The position numbers and the translations under genes are program-made. From an uncultured Lachnospiraceae bacterium (lineage in GTDB: Bacteria > Bacillota > Clostridia > Lachnospirales > Lachnospiraceae), in NCBI GenBank assembly GCA_902792005.1, contig CADAXW010000003.1, positions 1 through 64,000 on the forward strand: 64,000 nucleotides of DNA. The letters are read 5' to 3'. Positions within the stretch are counted from its first letter, which is position 1; each line of letters begins with the position of its first letter. Below the pieces are notes generated by a model, which saw only the letters and a program-made list of their open reading frames with translations, was not told the DNA's origin and did not search any database. Shown piece by piece: positions 29,291 to 38,817 of this stretch.

Positions 29291-31438
29291 TTGGCTGGAA
29301 GAGAATATCCACTAGAGCGTACTCGTAATATCGGTATCATGGCTCATATCGATGCCGGTAAGACTACGCTGACGGAAAGAATTCTTTACTATACAGGTGT
29401 AAATTACAAGATCGGTGAGACCTACGAAGGTACTGCTACCATGGACTGGATGGAGCAGGAGCAGGAGCGTGGTATCACCATTACATCCGCAGCTACCACC
29501 TGCCACTGGACACTTCAGGAGCAGGCTAAGCCGAAGGCTGGCGCATTAGAGCATCGTATCAACATCATCGATACACCGGGCCACGTAGACTTCACTGTTG
29601 AGGTTGAGCGTTCCCTGCGTGTACTGGATGGTGCTGTCGGCGTTTTCGACGCAAAGGGCGGTGTTGAGCCCCAGTCCGAGAACGTATGGCGTCAGGCGGA
29701 TACATATCATGTACCGAGAATGGCATTTGTAAACAAGATGGATATCCTTGGTGCAAACTTCTACAATACTGTAGATGAAATCGAGTCTAGACTTGGCAAG
29801 AAGCCGGTCGTTGTTAATATCCCCATCGGAAAAGAAGACTACTTCGAGGGCGTTATCGATCTCTTCGAGATGAAGGAGTATCTGTATAACGATTCCAAGG
29901 GTGAAGATGTCGTTATCACCGATATCCGGGATGATATGAAGGAGCTTGCTGAGAAGTACCACACAATGCTGGTAGAAGCATGCTGCGATTATGATGAAGA
30001 ACTTATGATGATGTATCTTGAGGGCGAGGAGCCTTCAATTGATCAGCTGAAGGCAGCTCTTCGTACAGCTACCTGCGCACCGATCGAGACACCGGCAGGA
30101 GAGAAGGAGCGTGTCGTTCCGGTTCTCTGTGGTTCCGCTCATCAGAACAAGGGTATCCAGAAGCTTCTGGATGCTATAGTAGAGTTCATGCCCGCACCGA
30201 CAGATATCCCTGACATCAAGGGTACTGACCTTGAGGGAAATGAGATCACAAAGCATTCTTCCGACGATGAGCCGTTCTCTGCACTTGCATTCAAGATCGC
30301 AGCAGATCCGTTCGTTGGTAAGCTTGCATTTATCCGTGTATACTCCGGTACACTTTCTTCAGGTTCTTACGTGCTGAACGCAACAAAGGACCACAAGGAG
30401 CGTGTAGGACGTATCCTTCAGATGCATGCAAATAAGAGACAGGAGATCTCCACAGTTTACTCCGGTGATATCGCCGCTGTTGTAGGTCTTAAGAATACGA
30501 CAACAGGTGACACCATCTGTGATGAGAAGCATCCTGTAATCCTCGAGTCCATGGAGTTCCCGGATCCGGTTATCGAGCTCGCTATCGAGCCCAAGACCAA
30601 GGACGGCCAGGACAAGCTGGTTGATGCTCTGCAGAAGCTGGCAGAAGAGGACCCGACCTTCAAGACTCATACAAACCCTGAGACAGGCCAGACCATCATC
30701 GCTGGTATGGGTGAGCTCCATCTGGAGATCATCGTTGACCGTCTTCTCCGTGAGTTCAAGGTGCAGGCAAATGTAGGTGCTCCTCAGGTTTCCTACAAGG
30801 AGACATTTACAAAGGCTGTAGACGTAGATTCCAAGTACGTTAAGCAGTCCGGTGGTCGTGGACAGTATGGTCACTGCAAGGTTAAGTTCGAGCCCATGGA
30901 TCCGAATGGTGAGGAGTCCTTCAAGTTTGATTCTACCGTTGTCGGCGGAAGCATTCCGAAGGAGTACATCCCGGCAATCGGAGAGGGTATCGAAGAGGCA
31001 GCACAGGCTGGTATCCTGGGTGGTTATCCGGTACTTGGTGTTGCTGCAAACGTATATGATGGTTCCTACCATGAAGTCGACTCTTCCGAAATGGCATTCC
31101 ATATCGCCGGTTCCATGGCGTTCAAGGAAGCTATGCAGAAGGGTAATGCAGTACTTCTTGAGCCTATCATGAAGGTTGAGGTTACTATGCCCGCAGATTA
31201 CATGGGCGATGTAATCGGTGACCTGAACTCTCGCCGCGGTCGTGTTGAGGGTATGGAGGATGTAGGTAACGGTAAGCTGGTTAAGGCTTATGTTCCGCTG
31301 GCAGAGATGTTCGGCTACTCTACAGATCTTCGTTCCAAGACACAGGGACGTGGTAACTATTCCATGTTCTTTGAGCGCTACGAGCAGTGCCCGAAGTCTG
31401 TACAGGAAAGCGTACTTTCTACAAAGAGCGGCAAATAA
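29291..31438 (+). CDS. fusA: Translation elongation factor G
   Basis: GTPase that moves tRNAs and mRNA through the ribosome. The product is 715 residues, starting at TTG 29291 with AAGGAGG 7 nt before it; the sequence [26 protein letters not shown] fixes the start. G1 (AHIDAGKTT), G3 (DTPGHVDF) and G4 (NKMD) are intact. An insertion near residues 78-85 ([10 protein letters not shown]) is typical of clostridial EF-G. The stop is followed by a tuf promoter and no terminator, so tuf may also receive read-through. Confidence 0.97.
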   Translation: MAGREYPLERTRNIGIMAHIDAGKTTLTERILYYTGVNYKIGETYEGTATMDWMEQEQERGITITSAATTCHWTLQEQAKPKAGALEHRINIIDTPGHVDFTVEVERSLRVLDGAVGVFDAKGGVEPQSENVWRQADTYHVPRMAFVNKMDILGANFYNTVDEIESRLGKKPVVVNIPIGKEDYFEGVIDLFEMKEYLYNDSKGEDVVITDIRDDMKELAEKYHTMLVEACCDYDEELMMMYLEGEEPSIDQLKAALRTATCAPIETPAGEKERVVPVLCGSAHQNKGIQKLLDAIVEFMPAPTDIPDIKGTDLEGNEITKHSSDDEPFSALAFKIAADPFVGKLAFIRVYSGTLSSGSYVLNATKDHKERVGRILQMHANKRQEISTVYSGDIAAVVGLKNTTTGDTICDEKHPVILESMEFPDPVIELAIEPKTKDGQDKLVDALQKLAEEDPTFKTHTNPETGQTIIAGMGELHLEIIVDRLLREFKVQANVGAPQVSYKETFTKAVDVDSKYVKQSGGRGQYGHCKVKFEPMDPNGEESFKFDSTVVGGSIPKEYIPAIGEGIEEAAQAGILGGYPVLGVAANVYDGSYHEVDSSEMAFHIAGSMAFKEAMQKGNAVLLEPIMKVEVTMPADYMGDVIGDLNSRRGRVEGMEDVGNGKLVKAYVPLAEMFGYSTDLRSKTQGRGNYSMFFERYEQCPKSVQESVLSTKSGK

Positions 31439-31503
31439 GCTCCCGGGACGGTACATTTCCGCGACGATAACAGAAAATATACGACAAGTAATGAAAGAAA
31501 TAC

Positions 31504-31532
31504 TTGAAAAGTGTTGCAATCTTTACTATAAT
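31504..31532 (+). promoter_or_regulatory. tuf promoter
   Basis: TTGAAA (31504-31509), 17 bp, TATAAT (31527-31532), 67 bp before tuf. It gives tuf its own strong transcription beside read-through from fusA. Confidence 0.85.
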
Positions 31533-31598
31533 TTCAGTTAGGTTGCAAAACGACCCCGGAAAAGATTTGGGGAGAAATTCTAAGGAGGAATTTTAGAA

Positions 31599-32786
31599 AT
31601 GGCAAAGGCTAAATTCGAAAGAAACAAACCGCATGTAAACATCGGTACTATCGGTCACGTTGACCATGGTAAAACAACTCTGACAGCAGCTATCACAAAG
31701 GTACTTTCCGAGCGTGTAGCTGGTAACGCAGCAGTTGATTTCGCTAACATCGATAAGGCTCCGGAAGAGAGAGAGCGTGGTATCACTATCTCTACCGCAC
31801 ACGTTGAGTATGAGACAGAGAATCGTCACTATGCTCACGTTGACTGCCCGGGCCATGCTGATTATGTAAAGAACATGATCACTGGTGCAGCTCAGATGGA
31901 TGGTGCTATCCTCGTTGTTGCTGCTACTGACGGTGTTATGGCTCAGACAAGAGAGCACATCCTGCTCGCTCGTCAGGTTAACGTACCTTACATCATCGTA
32001 TTCCTGAACAAGTGCGATATGGTTGATGATGCAGAGCTGATCGAGCTCGTTGAGATGGAAGTAACCGAAGCTCTTGAGGAGTATGGTTTCGAGGGATGCC
32101 CGATCATCCAGGGTTCCGCTCTTAAGGCTCTTGAGGAGCCCTCAGGCGAGTGGGGCGACAAGATCATGGAGCTCATGAAGACTGTTGACGAGTATATCCC
32201 GACACCGGAGCGTGATACAGATAAGCCGTTCCTGATGCCGGTAGAGGACGTATTCACAATCACAGGTCGTGGTACAGTTGCTACAGGCCGTGTAGAGCGT
32301 GGTACACTTCACCTCAGCGATCCGCTTGAGATCCTTGGTATCAAGGACGAGAAGCTCAATACCGTTGTAACCGGTATCGAGATGTTCCGTAAGCTTCTTG
32401 ATGAGGCACAGGCTGGTGATAACATCGGTGCTCTGCTTCGTGGTATCAACCGTGACCAGGTTGAGAAGGGACAGGTTCTGGCTAAGCCGGGTTCTGTAAC
32501 ATGCCACAAGAAGTTCACAGCTCAGGTATACGTACTGACTAAGGACGAGGGTGGACGTCACACACCGTTCTTCAACAACTATCGTCCGCAGTTCTATTTC
32601 CGTACAACAGACGTAACAGGTGTTTGCAACCTGCCGGCTGGTACAGAGATGTGCATGCCTGGTGATAACGTAGAGATGTCTATCGAGCTGATTCACCCGG
32701 TTGCTATGGAGCAGGGACTTCGTTTCGCTATCCGTGAGGGTGGTAGAACCGTAGGATCCGGATCCGTTGTAAGCATCGTGGAGTAG
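31599..32786 (+). CDS. tuf: Translation elongation factor Tu
   Basis: GTPase that delivers aminoacyl-tRNA, 395 residues. G motifs: [17 protein letters not shown] and NKCD. AAGGAGG precedes the ATG. It ends the str-type cluster; the S10 ribosomal operon does not follow. A strong terminator lies 33 bp downstream, and after it the 73-bp-period repeat array. Confidence 0.98.
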   Translation: MAKAKFERNKPHVNIGTIGHVDHGKTTLTAAITKVLSERVAGNAAVDFANIDKAPEERERGITISTAHVEYETENRHYAHVDCPGHADYVKNMITGAAQMDGAILVVAATDGVMAQTREHILLARQVNVPYIIVFLNKCDMVDDAELIELVEMEVTEALEEYGFEGCPIIQGSALKALEEPSGEWGDKIMELMKTVDEYIPTPERDTDKPFLMPVEDVFTITGRGTVATGRVERGTLHLSDPLEILGIKDEKLNTVVTGIEMFRKLLDEAQAGDNIGALLRGINRDQVEKGQVLAKPGSVTCHKKFTAQVYVLTKDEGGRHTPFFNNYRPQFYFRTTDVTGVCNLPAGTEMCMPGDNVEMSIELIHPVAMEQGLRFAIREGGRTVGSGSVVSIVE

Positions 32787-32819
32787 TCGCGAAGCATAAA
32801 GCGAGAAGTCAATAAAGGT

Positions 32820-32858
32820 AGAGCTCGGAGCAAGTTTACTTGCATCCGAGCTCTTTTC
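32820..32858 (+). terminator. tuf terminator
   Basis: AGAGCTCGGA (32820-32829) pairs with TCCGAGCTCT (32845-32854); inside it CAAGT pairs with ACTTG. A TTTTCTT run follows. Confidence 0.9.
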
Positions 32859-32864
32859 TTGTTT

Positions 32865-33164
32865 CCTTAGCTTTAGCTGCCGCTCAAAGCGAGCCTGTCC
32901 GTCGATATAGCTAAGATTACCAGACATTGTCCGGTTTCCTTAGCTTTAGCTGCCGTTCAAAGCGAATCGATCCGCCGGTTTAGCTAATATTTTGACGATT
33001 TTCCCTATCGCCTTAGCTGCAAATGCCACAGAAGGCGAGTTGAACCGCCGATTTGGCTAAGATTAGCAGGTGTGGCCCTGTTGCCTTAGCTGCAAATGCC
33101 ACAGAAGGCGAGTTGAACCGCTGATTTGGCTAAGATTTTCGGGAGGTTTCCCTGTTTTCTTAGC
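32865..33164. repeat. Noncoding tandem array, exact 73-bp period, hairpin-forming units
   Basis: Four units begin with CCTTAGC at 32865, 32938, 33011 and 33084, exactly 73 bp apart; a fifth begins CTTAGC at 33159 and fades. Each unit has a conserved part of about 53 bp closed by an inverted pair, CTTAGC at the left and GCTAAG (GCTAAT in unit 2) about 50 bp on, then a variable part of about 20 bp. Units 3 and 4 share 52 of 53 bases in the conserved part; units 1 and 2 differ more but align without gaps. An inner hairpin is kept with different bases (CGCT-CAA-AGCG, CGTT-CAA-AGCG, GCC-ACAGAA-GGC). Three variable parts hold their own small hairpin. The period is not a multiple of three, so it is not protein-coding. 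I know no named family that matches. Confidence 0.85.
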
Positions 33165-33189
33165 TTCTGTGCTCATGAAGGAGTCATAG

Positions 33190-33223
33190 AAAAAGGAAGC
33201 CCCTGTTCAGGGCTTCCTTTTTT
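33190..33223. terminator. Bidirectional terminator after the 73-bp array
   Basis: GGAAGCCC (33195-33202) pairs with GGGCTTCC (33210-33217), with A5 to the left and T6 to the right, so it works on both strands. It can end an RNA from the array and also the leftward diguanylate cyclase gene. Confidence 0.88.
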
Positions 33224-33237
33224 CATGTTTCCTGCTA

Positions 33238-33324
33238 GCAATCCTGGCAATCCTGGCAATCCTGGCAATCCTGGCAATCCTGGCATTCCTGGCATTCCAA
33301 TCATCCCATCATCCCGTCATCCCA
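33238..33324. repeat. 9-bp minisatellite followed by an 8-bp one
   Basis: Five perfect copies of GCAATCCTG (33238-33282), then GCATTCCTG and GCATTCCAA variants, then three TCATCCC(A/G) octamers (33301-33324). It lies directly behind the stop of the diguanylate cyclase gene. Copy number is likely to vary between strains. Confidence 0.9.
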
Positions 33325-35028
33325 TCAGGGATCGATGTTATCTACGCCGTCTACAATGATCCTGCCGCGTCCATGGGTCTTACCATAGTACATAGCCTTA
33401 TCGGAACGATCCAGTGTAAGCTCGGTATCCTGTACCGTAGACGGATAGTTTGCCACACCAAGACTGGTGTTGATGTTGATCTCATAATCCTCGAAATGGA
33501 TCGTGGTTGTGCGGATCCGTTCGTGGAGCTCTGCAGCGATCTCCTTGGCCTTTTCAAGGGGTGTATCCTGCAGGATCAGAAGGAACTCCTCACCACCGAA
33601 GCGGACTGCCATACCGCCATACTTCTTAGCTACTTCCCAGTCAGAACGTGCAACGGAGCGGATCGCTTCATCGCCGGCCAGATGGCCATAGGTATCATTG
33701 ACATTCTTGAAGTGGTCGATATCCAGCATGAGAACGGAGATTGTTCCGTTGTTATCTTTGGCAGCCTGAAGCATATCCGGATAAACCTGATTGAAGTAGA
33801 TACGATTGTAGATCTTGGTAAGACCATCCTTCTTTGCCATATCCTCGGTCGTAAGATACAGACGATCCTTGATCATGGCGGTTGTAAAGTTACCAAGTGT
33901 GGTCTTATAGAAATCGTAGCCACTGTAGAAGAAGTCGTACTTCTCACCGGAAATGATCAGAACACCGTACAGCTCATCCTGCTCGTAAGCCGGGAGTGCG
34001 GTGATACAGCATCCGCGGCGCTCAAAGTAGGGAAGGAACTGGTCGTAGTTATCACAGATGATCATGGGTTCGCGGGAACCGCTCTTTTTGAAATCCTGGA
34101 AGATCTGATAGGTTTCCTTTTTCAGACGCTCACGTCCGTAGTTCTTATCGGTATAAGCCTCGAAGATCAGCTCCTCGTTCAGGCATACATCCTTTTCGAT
34201 CAGGAAACAGCAGATATTCGCATCCTTCAGCTTTACCAGGCTCTGGATCATGAAGTCCATGCTTTCGGTAAGATCAAAGGTAGAGGTGAAATACTGTGTG
34301 ATATCGATCAGCGCCGAGGTCTCAGCACTGCGTTTCTTCAGATCGGATAATGCATCATTTAACTGGATCCGCTGGTAGTTGATGGTTTCATTTACCTCCT
34401 CCAGCCGGGTCTGCATATCAACCAGCGCTGTGTTTTCTTCCTCAACATCCAGATTCTTAAAGAAGATATTCGTATACTGACGGTCCATGTAGATCATGGA
34501 CTGAATGGTGATCTGTCTCAGCAGATGAACTACCATGAAGAGGAATACACCGCCTACCAGAAGCAGGATGGCGATCGCCTTATCAAACATGTCACGATAG
34601 GGAAGAATGGCCGCCAGAGCCAGCATCGTGGTCAGGAAGAAGTAATCGCGGTAGGTCAGCATGATGTCATAAACATCATTCAGAAGAACGCTTTCGCATA
34701 TCATCAGGATCGCATAGATGATGAACATAACCAGAACCGGAATAGGAAGGGCACCGATAAAGCATCCTGCGATCATTCCCCCGATGAACACGAATACCTT
34801 ATAGACATAGATGCCGGAATAGTATTCGGCTCTCTGGCTGTATTTAGCATAAAACAGATCAAACGCAAAGCATCCGCAGAGCAGCACCAGATAGAATATC
34901 ATGGTTTTCAGGTCCGTTCCGAGATCTACGCAATAAGAGAAAATAACGGATGCGGCCAGTAAACCAAGGATGATCTGGTGAAACTTGCGCGATGATTCGA
35001 GATAAGTTGTCTTTAAGATTGTTAACAT
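33325..35028 (-). CDS. Membrane diguanylate cyclase (GGDEF)
   Basis: Makes cyclic di-GMP from two GTP. The 567-residue product has about six transmembrane helices (1-175), a coiled-coil linker (about 195-235), a GAF-like sensor region (about 240-385) and a C-terminal GGDEF domain (about 400-560). The active-site loop is RFGGEEF near residue 478, an active form. The RxxD product-inhibition site is not there (Lys and Gly at its positions), so feedback control by c-di-GMP is unlikely. The start ATG has AGGAG 8 nt upstream. It is divergent from folP. The 3' end abuts a minisatellite and a terminator. Confidence 0.92.
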   Translation of the reverse strand: MLTILKTTYLESSRKFHQIILGLLAASVIFSYCVDLGTDLKTMIFYLVLLCGCFAFDLFYAKYSQRAEYYSGIYVYKVFVFIGGMIAGCFIGALPIPVLVMFIIYAILMICESVLLNDVYDIMLTYRDYFFLTTMLALAAILPYRDMFDKAIAILLLVGGVFLFMVVHLLRQITIQSMIYMDRQYTNIFFKNLDVEEENTALVDMQTRLEEVNETINYQRIQLNDALSDLKKRSAETSALIDITQYFTSTFDLTESMDFMIQSLVKLKDANICCFLIEKDVCLNEELIFEAYTDKNYGRERLKKETYQIFQDFKKSGSREPMIICDNYDQFLPYFERRGCCITALPAYEQDELYGVLIISGEKYDFFYSGYDFYKTTLGNFTTAMIKDRLYLTTEDMAKKDGLTKIYNRIYFNQVYPDMLQAAKDNNGTISVLMLDIDHFKNVNDTYGHLAGDEAIRSVARSDWEVAKKYGGMAVRFGGEEFLLILQDTPLEKAKEIAAELHERIRTTTIHFEDYEININTSLGVANYPSTVQDTELTLDRSDKAMYYGKTHGRGRIIVDGVDNIDP

Positions 35029-35066
35029 ATCCCCACTCCTTTGAAGGCTACCTTCGCTACATGATT

Positions 35067-35132
35067 ATTGTATCAAAAAATGCGCCGTCTATCAATTCAT
35101 TTGTTGCGAAATATACAAAAAATGATTATGAT
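35067..35132. promoter_or_regulatory. Divergent promoters of the diguanylate cyclase and folP
   Basis: Minus strand: TTGATA (plus 35090-35095), 17 bp, TACAAT (plus 35067-35072), for the cyclase. Plus strand: TTGCGA (35104-35109), 17 bp, TATGAT (35127-35132), for folP. The two -35 boxes are 8 bp apart. Confidence 0.7.
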
Positions 35133-35178
35133 ATTGTGTGGTTATGACAGAGAATAAAACCCAAAGGAGACATAGGAT

Positions 35179-36078
35179 ATGCAGATCCGTGGACGCGATT
35201 ATTCCAGGCATGGAAATCATGTATATATCATGGGGATCCTGAACCTGACACCGGACTCCTTCTCGGACGGCGGTCGTCTGAAATCAAAGGATGACGTGCT
35301 GTTTGCTGTGGAGGATATGCTCCGTGCAGGAGTGGATGTGGTTGATCTGGGAGCGGAGAGTACCCGCCCTGGGGCTGTACTGGTATCAAAGGAGGAAGAG
35401 ACAGAACGGCTGCTTCCCATCATAGAAATGATCCGTGCGGAATATGACGTGCCCATTTCCGTAGATACCTACAAAGCAGAGGTGATGGACGCCGCATTTT
35501 CGGCAGGGGCTGACCTGGCAAATGATATCTGGGGCTTTCGTTATGAAGAGCTTCACCCGGAGGACCGGACAGGGCTTACCATGGCTGAGGTTGTGGCAAA
35601 GCATAAAAAGCCTGCGGTCCTGATGCATAATGACCTTCTGGCCCGCAGCAGAGAGGAAAGGACAGAAGAACAGTGGTTCCGGTCCGGAGTTTCCATGGAG
35701 GGACGTGAGAATATACTTCTCAGGGTGAGACAGGGCCTCAGCCGCTCGCTTCAGATCGCTGATGCAGCCGGCATACCGAGGGACCGGATCCTGCTTGATC
35801 CGGGGATCGGATTTGCAAAGACCGGGGAAGAAAATCAAAAATGTCTTGCGGAGCTGGCGAAGCTGAAGGTGGAAGGATGCGACATGCTTCTCGGGGCATC
35901 CCGGAAGTCGGTGATCGGAGACATCCTCCAGGTGCCGCCTCTGGAGAGAGAGGAGGGGACCATCGTTACCTCCGTTTTTGCAGCTGAAGCAGGTTACAGT
36001 TTTGTTCGTGTGCATGACGTATCAGGCAATCGAAAAGCCCTTGATTTTTGGGAAAAGATCAGATCGAAGAGCCTGTAA
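35179..36078 (+). CDS. folP: Dihydropteroate synthase
   Basis: Condenses p-aminobenzoate with the pterin pyrophosphate in folate synthesis; target of sulfonamides. The product is 299 residues, with the pterin/PABA loops MGILNLTPDSFSDGG near the N-terminus, DLGAESTRPGA, and the anion-binding LLGASRKS toward the C-terminus. AAAGGAG precedes the ATG. It stands alone: folE, folB/K and folC are not beside it. No clear terminator follows before the hup promoter. Confidence 0.95.
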   Translation: MQIRGRDYSRHGNHVYIMGILNLTPDSFSDGGRLKSKDDVLFAVEDMLRAGVDVVDLGAESTRPGAVLVSKEEETERLLPIIEMIRAEYDVPISVDTYKAEVMDAAFSAGADLANDIWGFRYEELHPEDRTGLTMAEVVAKHKKPAVLMHNDLLARSREERTEEQWFRSGVSMEGRENILLRVRQGLSRSLQIADAAGIPRDRILLDPGIGFAKTGEENQKCLAELAKLKVEGCDMLLGASRKSVIGDILQVPPLEREEGTIVTSVFAAEAGYSFVRVHDVSGNRKALDFWEKIRSKSL

Positions 36079-36186
36079 AGCCCGTAAAATAAGGATTTTA
36101 TGTAACCCATTTTTCAAAAACCCCGTAAAATCAGCAAAAAATAGTGTTATTTATCGAAAAAAAGCACAATATCTTGCGGAAATGTA

Positions 36187-36215
36187 TTGAAATCCAAAAT
36201 GAAGCCGTGTATAAT
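36187..36215 (+). promoter_or_regulatory. hup promoter
   Basis: TTGAAA (36187-36192), 17 bp, TATAAT (36210-36215), 47 bp before the HU gene. Confidence 0.82.
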
Positions 36216-36261
36216 AAGCCATGTAAAAAATAAATCCTATCTATGAAAGGAAGCAAAAAAC

Positions 36262-36564
36262 ATGAACAAAACAGAACTTGTTGCAGCTATCGCTGCAGAG
36301 GCAGAGATTTCCAAGAAGGACGCTGAGGCAGCAGTTAAGGCTTTTGTAGAAGTTGTATCTGATGAGCTTCAGAAGGACGGAAAGGTACAGCTGATCGGCT
36401 TCGGTACATTTGAAGTTGGTAAGAGAGCAGCTCGTACAGGACGCAATCCGCAGACTGGTGAGACCATCAAGATCAAGGCAGCTAAGCAGCCGAAGTTCAA
36501 GGCTGGCGCAGCTCTGAAGGAGAAGGTTAACAGCAAGCCGACAAAGAAGGCTAAAAAGAAATAA
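36262..36564 (+). CDS. hup: Nucleoid protein HU
   Basis: Small DNA-bending nucleoid protein, 100 residues. It has the HU/IHF signature [22 protein letters not shown], with a lysine-rich C-terminal extension (KPTKKAKKK) of about 10 residues beyond the usual 90. GAAAGGAAG lies before the ATG. It has its own strong promoter and terminator. Confidence 0.96.
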   Translation: MNKTELVAAIAAEAEISKKDAEAAVKAFVEVVSDELQKDGKVQLIGFGTFEVGKRAARTGRNPQTGETIKIKAAKQPKFKAGAALKEKVNSKPTKKAKKK

Positions 36565-36576
36565 GTAAAGATAAAG

Positions 36577-36606
36577 AACCCCGGACAAAATAGTGTCCGG
36601 GGTTTT
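36577..36606 (+). terminator. hup terminator
   Basis: AACCCCGGACA (36577-36587) pairs perfectly with TGTCCGGGGTT (36594-36604), loop 6, then TT. Confidence 0.9.
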
Positions 36607-36667
36607 CTCTGTCCGGCGAGATCCTTCCGTGCGTTGTTTCCGGGGTGTCATTCCGGCCTATCATGCA

Positions 36668-36720
36668 AAAAATAGTATATGAAAAATAGTATATGAAAAA
36701 TGATTTCTTTGTGATACAAT
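36668..36720 (+). promoter_or_regulatory. Tandem 14-bp repeat and promoter of the EAL gene
   Basis: AAAAATAGTATATG occurs twice in tandem (36668-36681, 36682-36695) with a partial third. The end of the second copy supplies TATGAA (36692-36697) as a weak -35; 17 bp later is TACAAT (36715-36720), followed by AGTA. Confidence 0.55.
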
Positions 36721-36755
36721 AGTAAAGATATTATGTAAATGATGAGGAAGTTGAA

Positions 36756-38678
36756 TTGGCACCAGCTGTTACAGAAACATACTATTACGGGAATTACACA
36801 CCGGTCGGCGATATTCTTGTTACGTCGATCTGTTTTGTGTTCCTTGTTTTGATGGCTACAGCATATATCGCAAAGAGCCGGACCTATCTGTTGTTCCGGC
36901 TTCAGCTGTTTGTTCTCGTGCTGGCGGCTTTTGCGAGCATCACATTTCATGTTCTTCTGTCCAAGCACGCGGTGGTATCTCACAATCTGATCCATACATT
37001 GTATGCGGCCTACCACAGCCTTCTTTATCTGGACCTTTTCCTGTATCTTGTCTATATCAAGGAGACGATGCACCTTGGACGGAAAACACTGCTTCGCCTG
37101 ATCGTACCTGTTGGCGGGATCACGCTTCTGGTGATCGCCCTGGAGTTTCTTTCCGTTCCCTTTGACTGGGGTCTCCATATCACGGACAGCGGAGCGATCT
37201 CAGACGGTGCGAACCTCTTTTATATCGGATATCCGCTGCTCTGTGCCGTTATTTTCTACCTGCTGATCCGGTATCGGAAGAGGATCTATAAACAGGTAAT
37301 GCGGGGAATCTTCGGAAGCTCCGTGATATCCTTTGTTATTCTTTTTATTCAGATGTTTTTGGGAGTGACCTCCTATACGGTGGCCACATTTCTGTTCCCG
37401 GCGCTGGCCGTGCTTTATCTGATGCATTCCAATCCCTATGATCTGGAAATGGGAGCTGTGGATGCCTCCGCCTTTGACGATATGGTGGTGGATCAGCATG
37501 ACAGAAAGCATGAGCTGATCCTGATGAGTGTTCAGTTCCCTGAGCTGGATGATGAGGGCAAACAGTATCCCAATGGTCTGAAGGGCGTTATACGACATTT
37601 CACCGCAAGCTTCTTCCGCGGTGCCACCATGTTCCAGGTGACCAACGGGCGGCTGGTGCTTGTAGCAGATAAGGGAAGGAATCCGGATTACGAGAATATC
37701 GTGAATAAGATGCTGAACGCCTTTGAGGAGGAGTATCCGAAGTTTAAGCTTCCCTTTAAGATCGTGATCCTGTACTCCGTTGATCAGATCAGTGTGGATC
37801 GGGAATATGTAAAGCTGATCCGTTTTGCGGAAAGCAAGATGAAGGAGAATGAAGTCCGTTACCTCACGGATGAGGATGTGGAGGAGTATCAGAATCATAA
37901 GTATATCCTGAGTGAGCTTCAGGATATCTGCAAAGGGGAACGTCTCGATGATCCCCGGGTAGAGGTATTCTGCCAGCCGGTTTACAACATCGCCTCCGGG
38001 CGCTATGATACGGCCGAGGCTCTGATGCGGCTGAAGCTTCCGGAGCTGGGAAGAGTCTTTCCGGATGTGTTTATTCCCATCGCAGAGGAGCATCAGTTTA
38101 TTCATCATCTGAGTCTCATCATCCTTCATAAGACCTGCGTTCGTATTAAGGAAATGTTGGATCAGAATTATAATATCATGCGGATCTCCGTGAATATCTC
38201 TGCGCTGGAGCTTAGGGATGACAACTTCTGTGCAGATATGGATCGGATCATTCGGGATAGTGGGATCCCCTTTGAAAAGATCGCCATAGAGCTTACCGAA
38301 AGCCGGAGTGAGAGCGACTTCATGATCATGAAGGCAAAGATCAATGAGCTGAAGGAGAATGGGATCAAATTCTATCTGGACGATTTCGGAACCGGATATT
38401 CCAACTTCGAGCGTATCATGGAGCTGCCGTTTGATATCATCAAGTTTGACCGGTCTCTGGTGATCGCCTCTGCGGCTGATCAGAAGTCGGAAATGATGGT
38501 ATCCCACCTTGCACAGATGTTCAGTGATCTGAACTACGCTGTGCTGTATGAAGGGGTAGAGAATGTTGATGACGAGCTGCGCTGCATGAAGATGGAGGCC
38601 AAGTTCCTTCAGGGCTATAAGTACTCAAGACCGATCCCCATAGAGAAGCTGACGGATTATTTTGATAAGGGTGCATGA
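36756..38678 (+). CDS. Membrane EAL-domain c-di-GMP phosphodiesterase
   Basis: Predicted to open c-di-GMP to pGpG. The 640-residue product has seven or so membrane helices (about 20-230), a middle region (about 245-375) that looks like a degenerate GGDEF fold, and an EAL domain (about 395-635). The catalytic set appears complete: Glu in EALMR, Asn in SVNISA, Glu in ELTES, the Asp pair in YLDDFGTG, Lys in IIKFDRS, Glu in YEGVE and Gln in LQGY. The start is TTG 36756, with GAGGAAG upstream and no better choice. A terminator follows, then asnB. Confidence 0.9.
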   Translation: MAPAVTETYYYGNYTPVGDILVTSICFVFLVLMATAYIAKSRTYLLFRLQLFVLVLAAFASITFHVLLSKHAVVSHNLIHTLYAAYHSLLYLDLFLYLVYIKETMHLGRKTLLRLIVPVGGITLLVIALEFLSVPFDWGLHITDSGAISDGANLFYIGYPLLCAVIFYLLIRYRKRIYKQVMRGIFGSSVISFVILFIQMFLGVTSYTVATFLFPALAVLYLMHSNPYDLEMGAVDASAFDDMVVDQHDRKHELILMSVQFPELDDEGKQYPNGLKGVIRHFTASFFRGATMFQVTNGRLVLVADKGRNPDYENIVNKMLNAFEEEYPKFKLPFKIVILYSVDQISVDREYVKLIRFAESKMKENEVRYLTDEDVEEYQNHKYILSELQDICKGERLDDPRVEVFCQPVYNIASGRYDTAEALMRLKLPELGRVFPDVFIPIAEEHQFIHHLSLIILHKTCVRIKEMLDQNYNIMRISVNISALELRDDNFCADMDRIIRDSGIPFEKIAIELTESRSESDFMIMKAKINELKENGIKFYLDDFGTGYSNFERIMELPFDIIKFDRSLVIASAADQKSEMMVSHLAQMFSDLNYAVLYEGVENVDDELRCMKMEAKFLQGYKYSRPIPIEKLTDYFDKGA

Positions 38679-38682
38679 AAAT

Positions 38683-38734
38683 GAGGCGGACAACAGTTCC
38701 GCCTCTTTACTTTCATGCGTAAAATTGATAAAAT
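38683..38734 (+). promoter_or_regulatory. Terminator of the EAL gene merging into the asnB promoter
   Basis: GAGGCGGA (38683-38690) pairs with TCCGCCTC (38698-38705). The TTTACTTT tail of this terminator supplies the -35 TTTACT (38706-38711); 17 bp on is TAAAAT (38729-38734), followed by AGTA. Confidence 0.65.
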
Positions 38735-38817
38735 AGTAGAAGGTGTGCGCACCAATCGAAGACAATAAAGAAAGGCAGTCGCTGCCGGGATTCCGGTATG
38801 TGATATGGGACAAAGAT

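Noticed and set aside
32865..33164. CRISPR array (conserved 53-bp units separated by about 20-bp variable segments)
   Set aside because: Repeats differ strongly between units, segments are too long and too few, the variable parts form hairpins, and no cas genes are present.
32865..33164. Cluster of tRNA genes (73-base period)
   Set aside because: The paired ends are about 50 bases apart, and there is no T-loop GTTCRA pattern in place, no anticodon arm and no CCA end.
33126..33359. Collagen-like ORF with NPG repeats
   Set aside because: The frame arises from the 9-bp minisatellite, runs through a terminator and lacks a ribosome binding site.
36262..36564. HU gene as part of a phage or integration locus
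   Set aside because: It has its own housekeeping-type promoter and terminator and no phage genes around it.
34900..36760. c-di-GMP riboswitch near the c-di-GMP genes
   Set aside because: I looked in the gaps around the GGDEF and EAL genes and saw no GEMM-like core.
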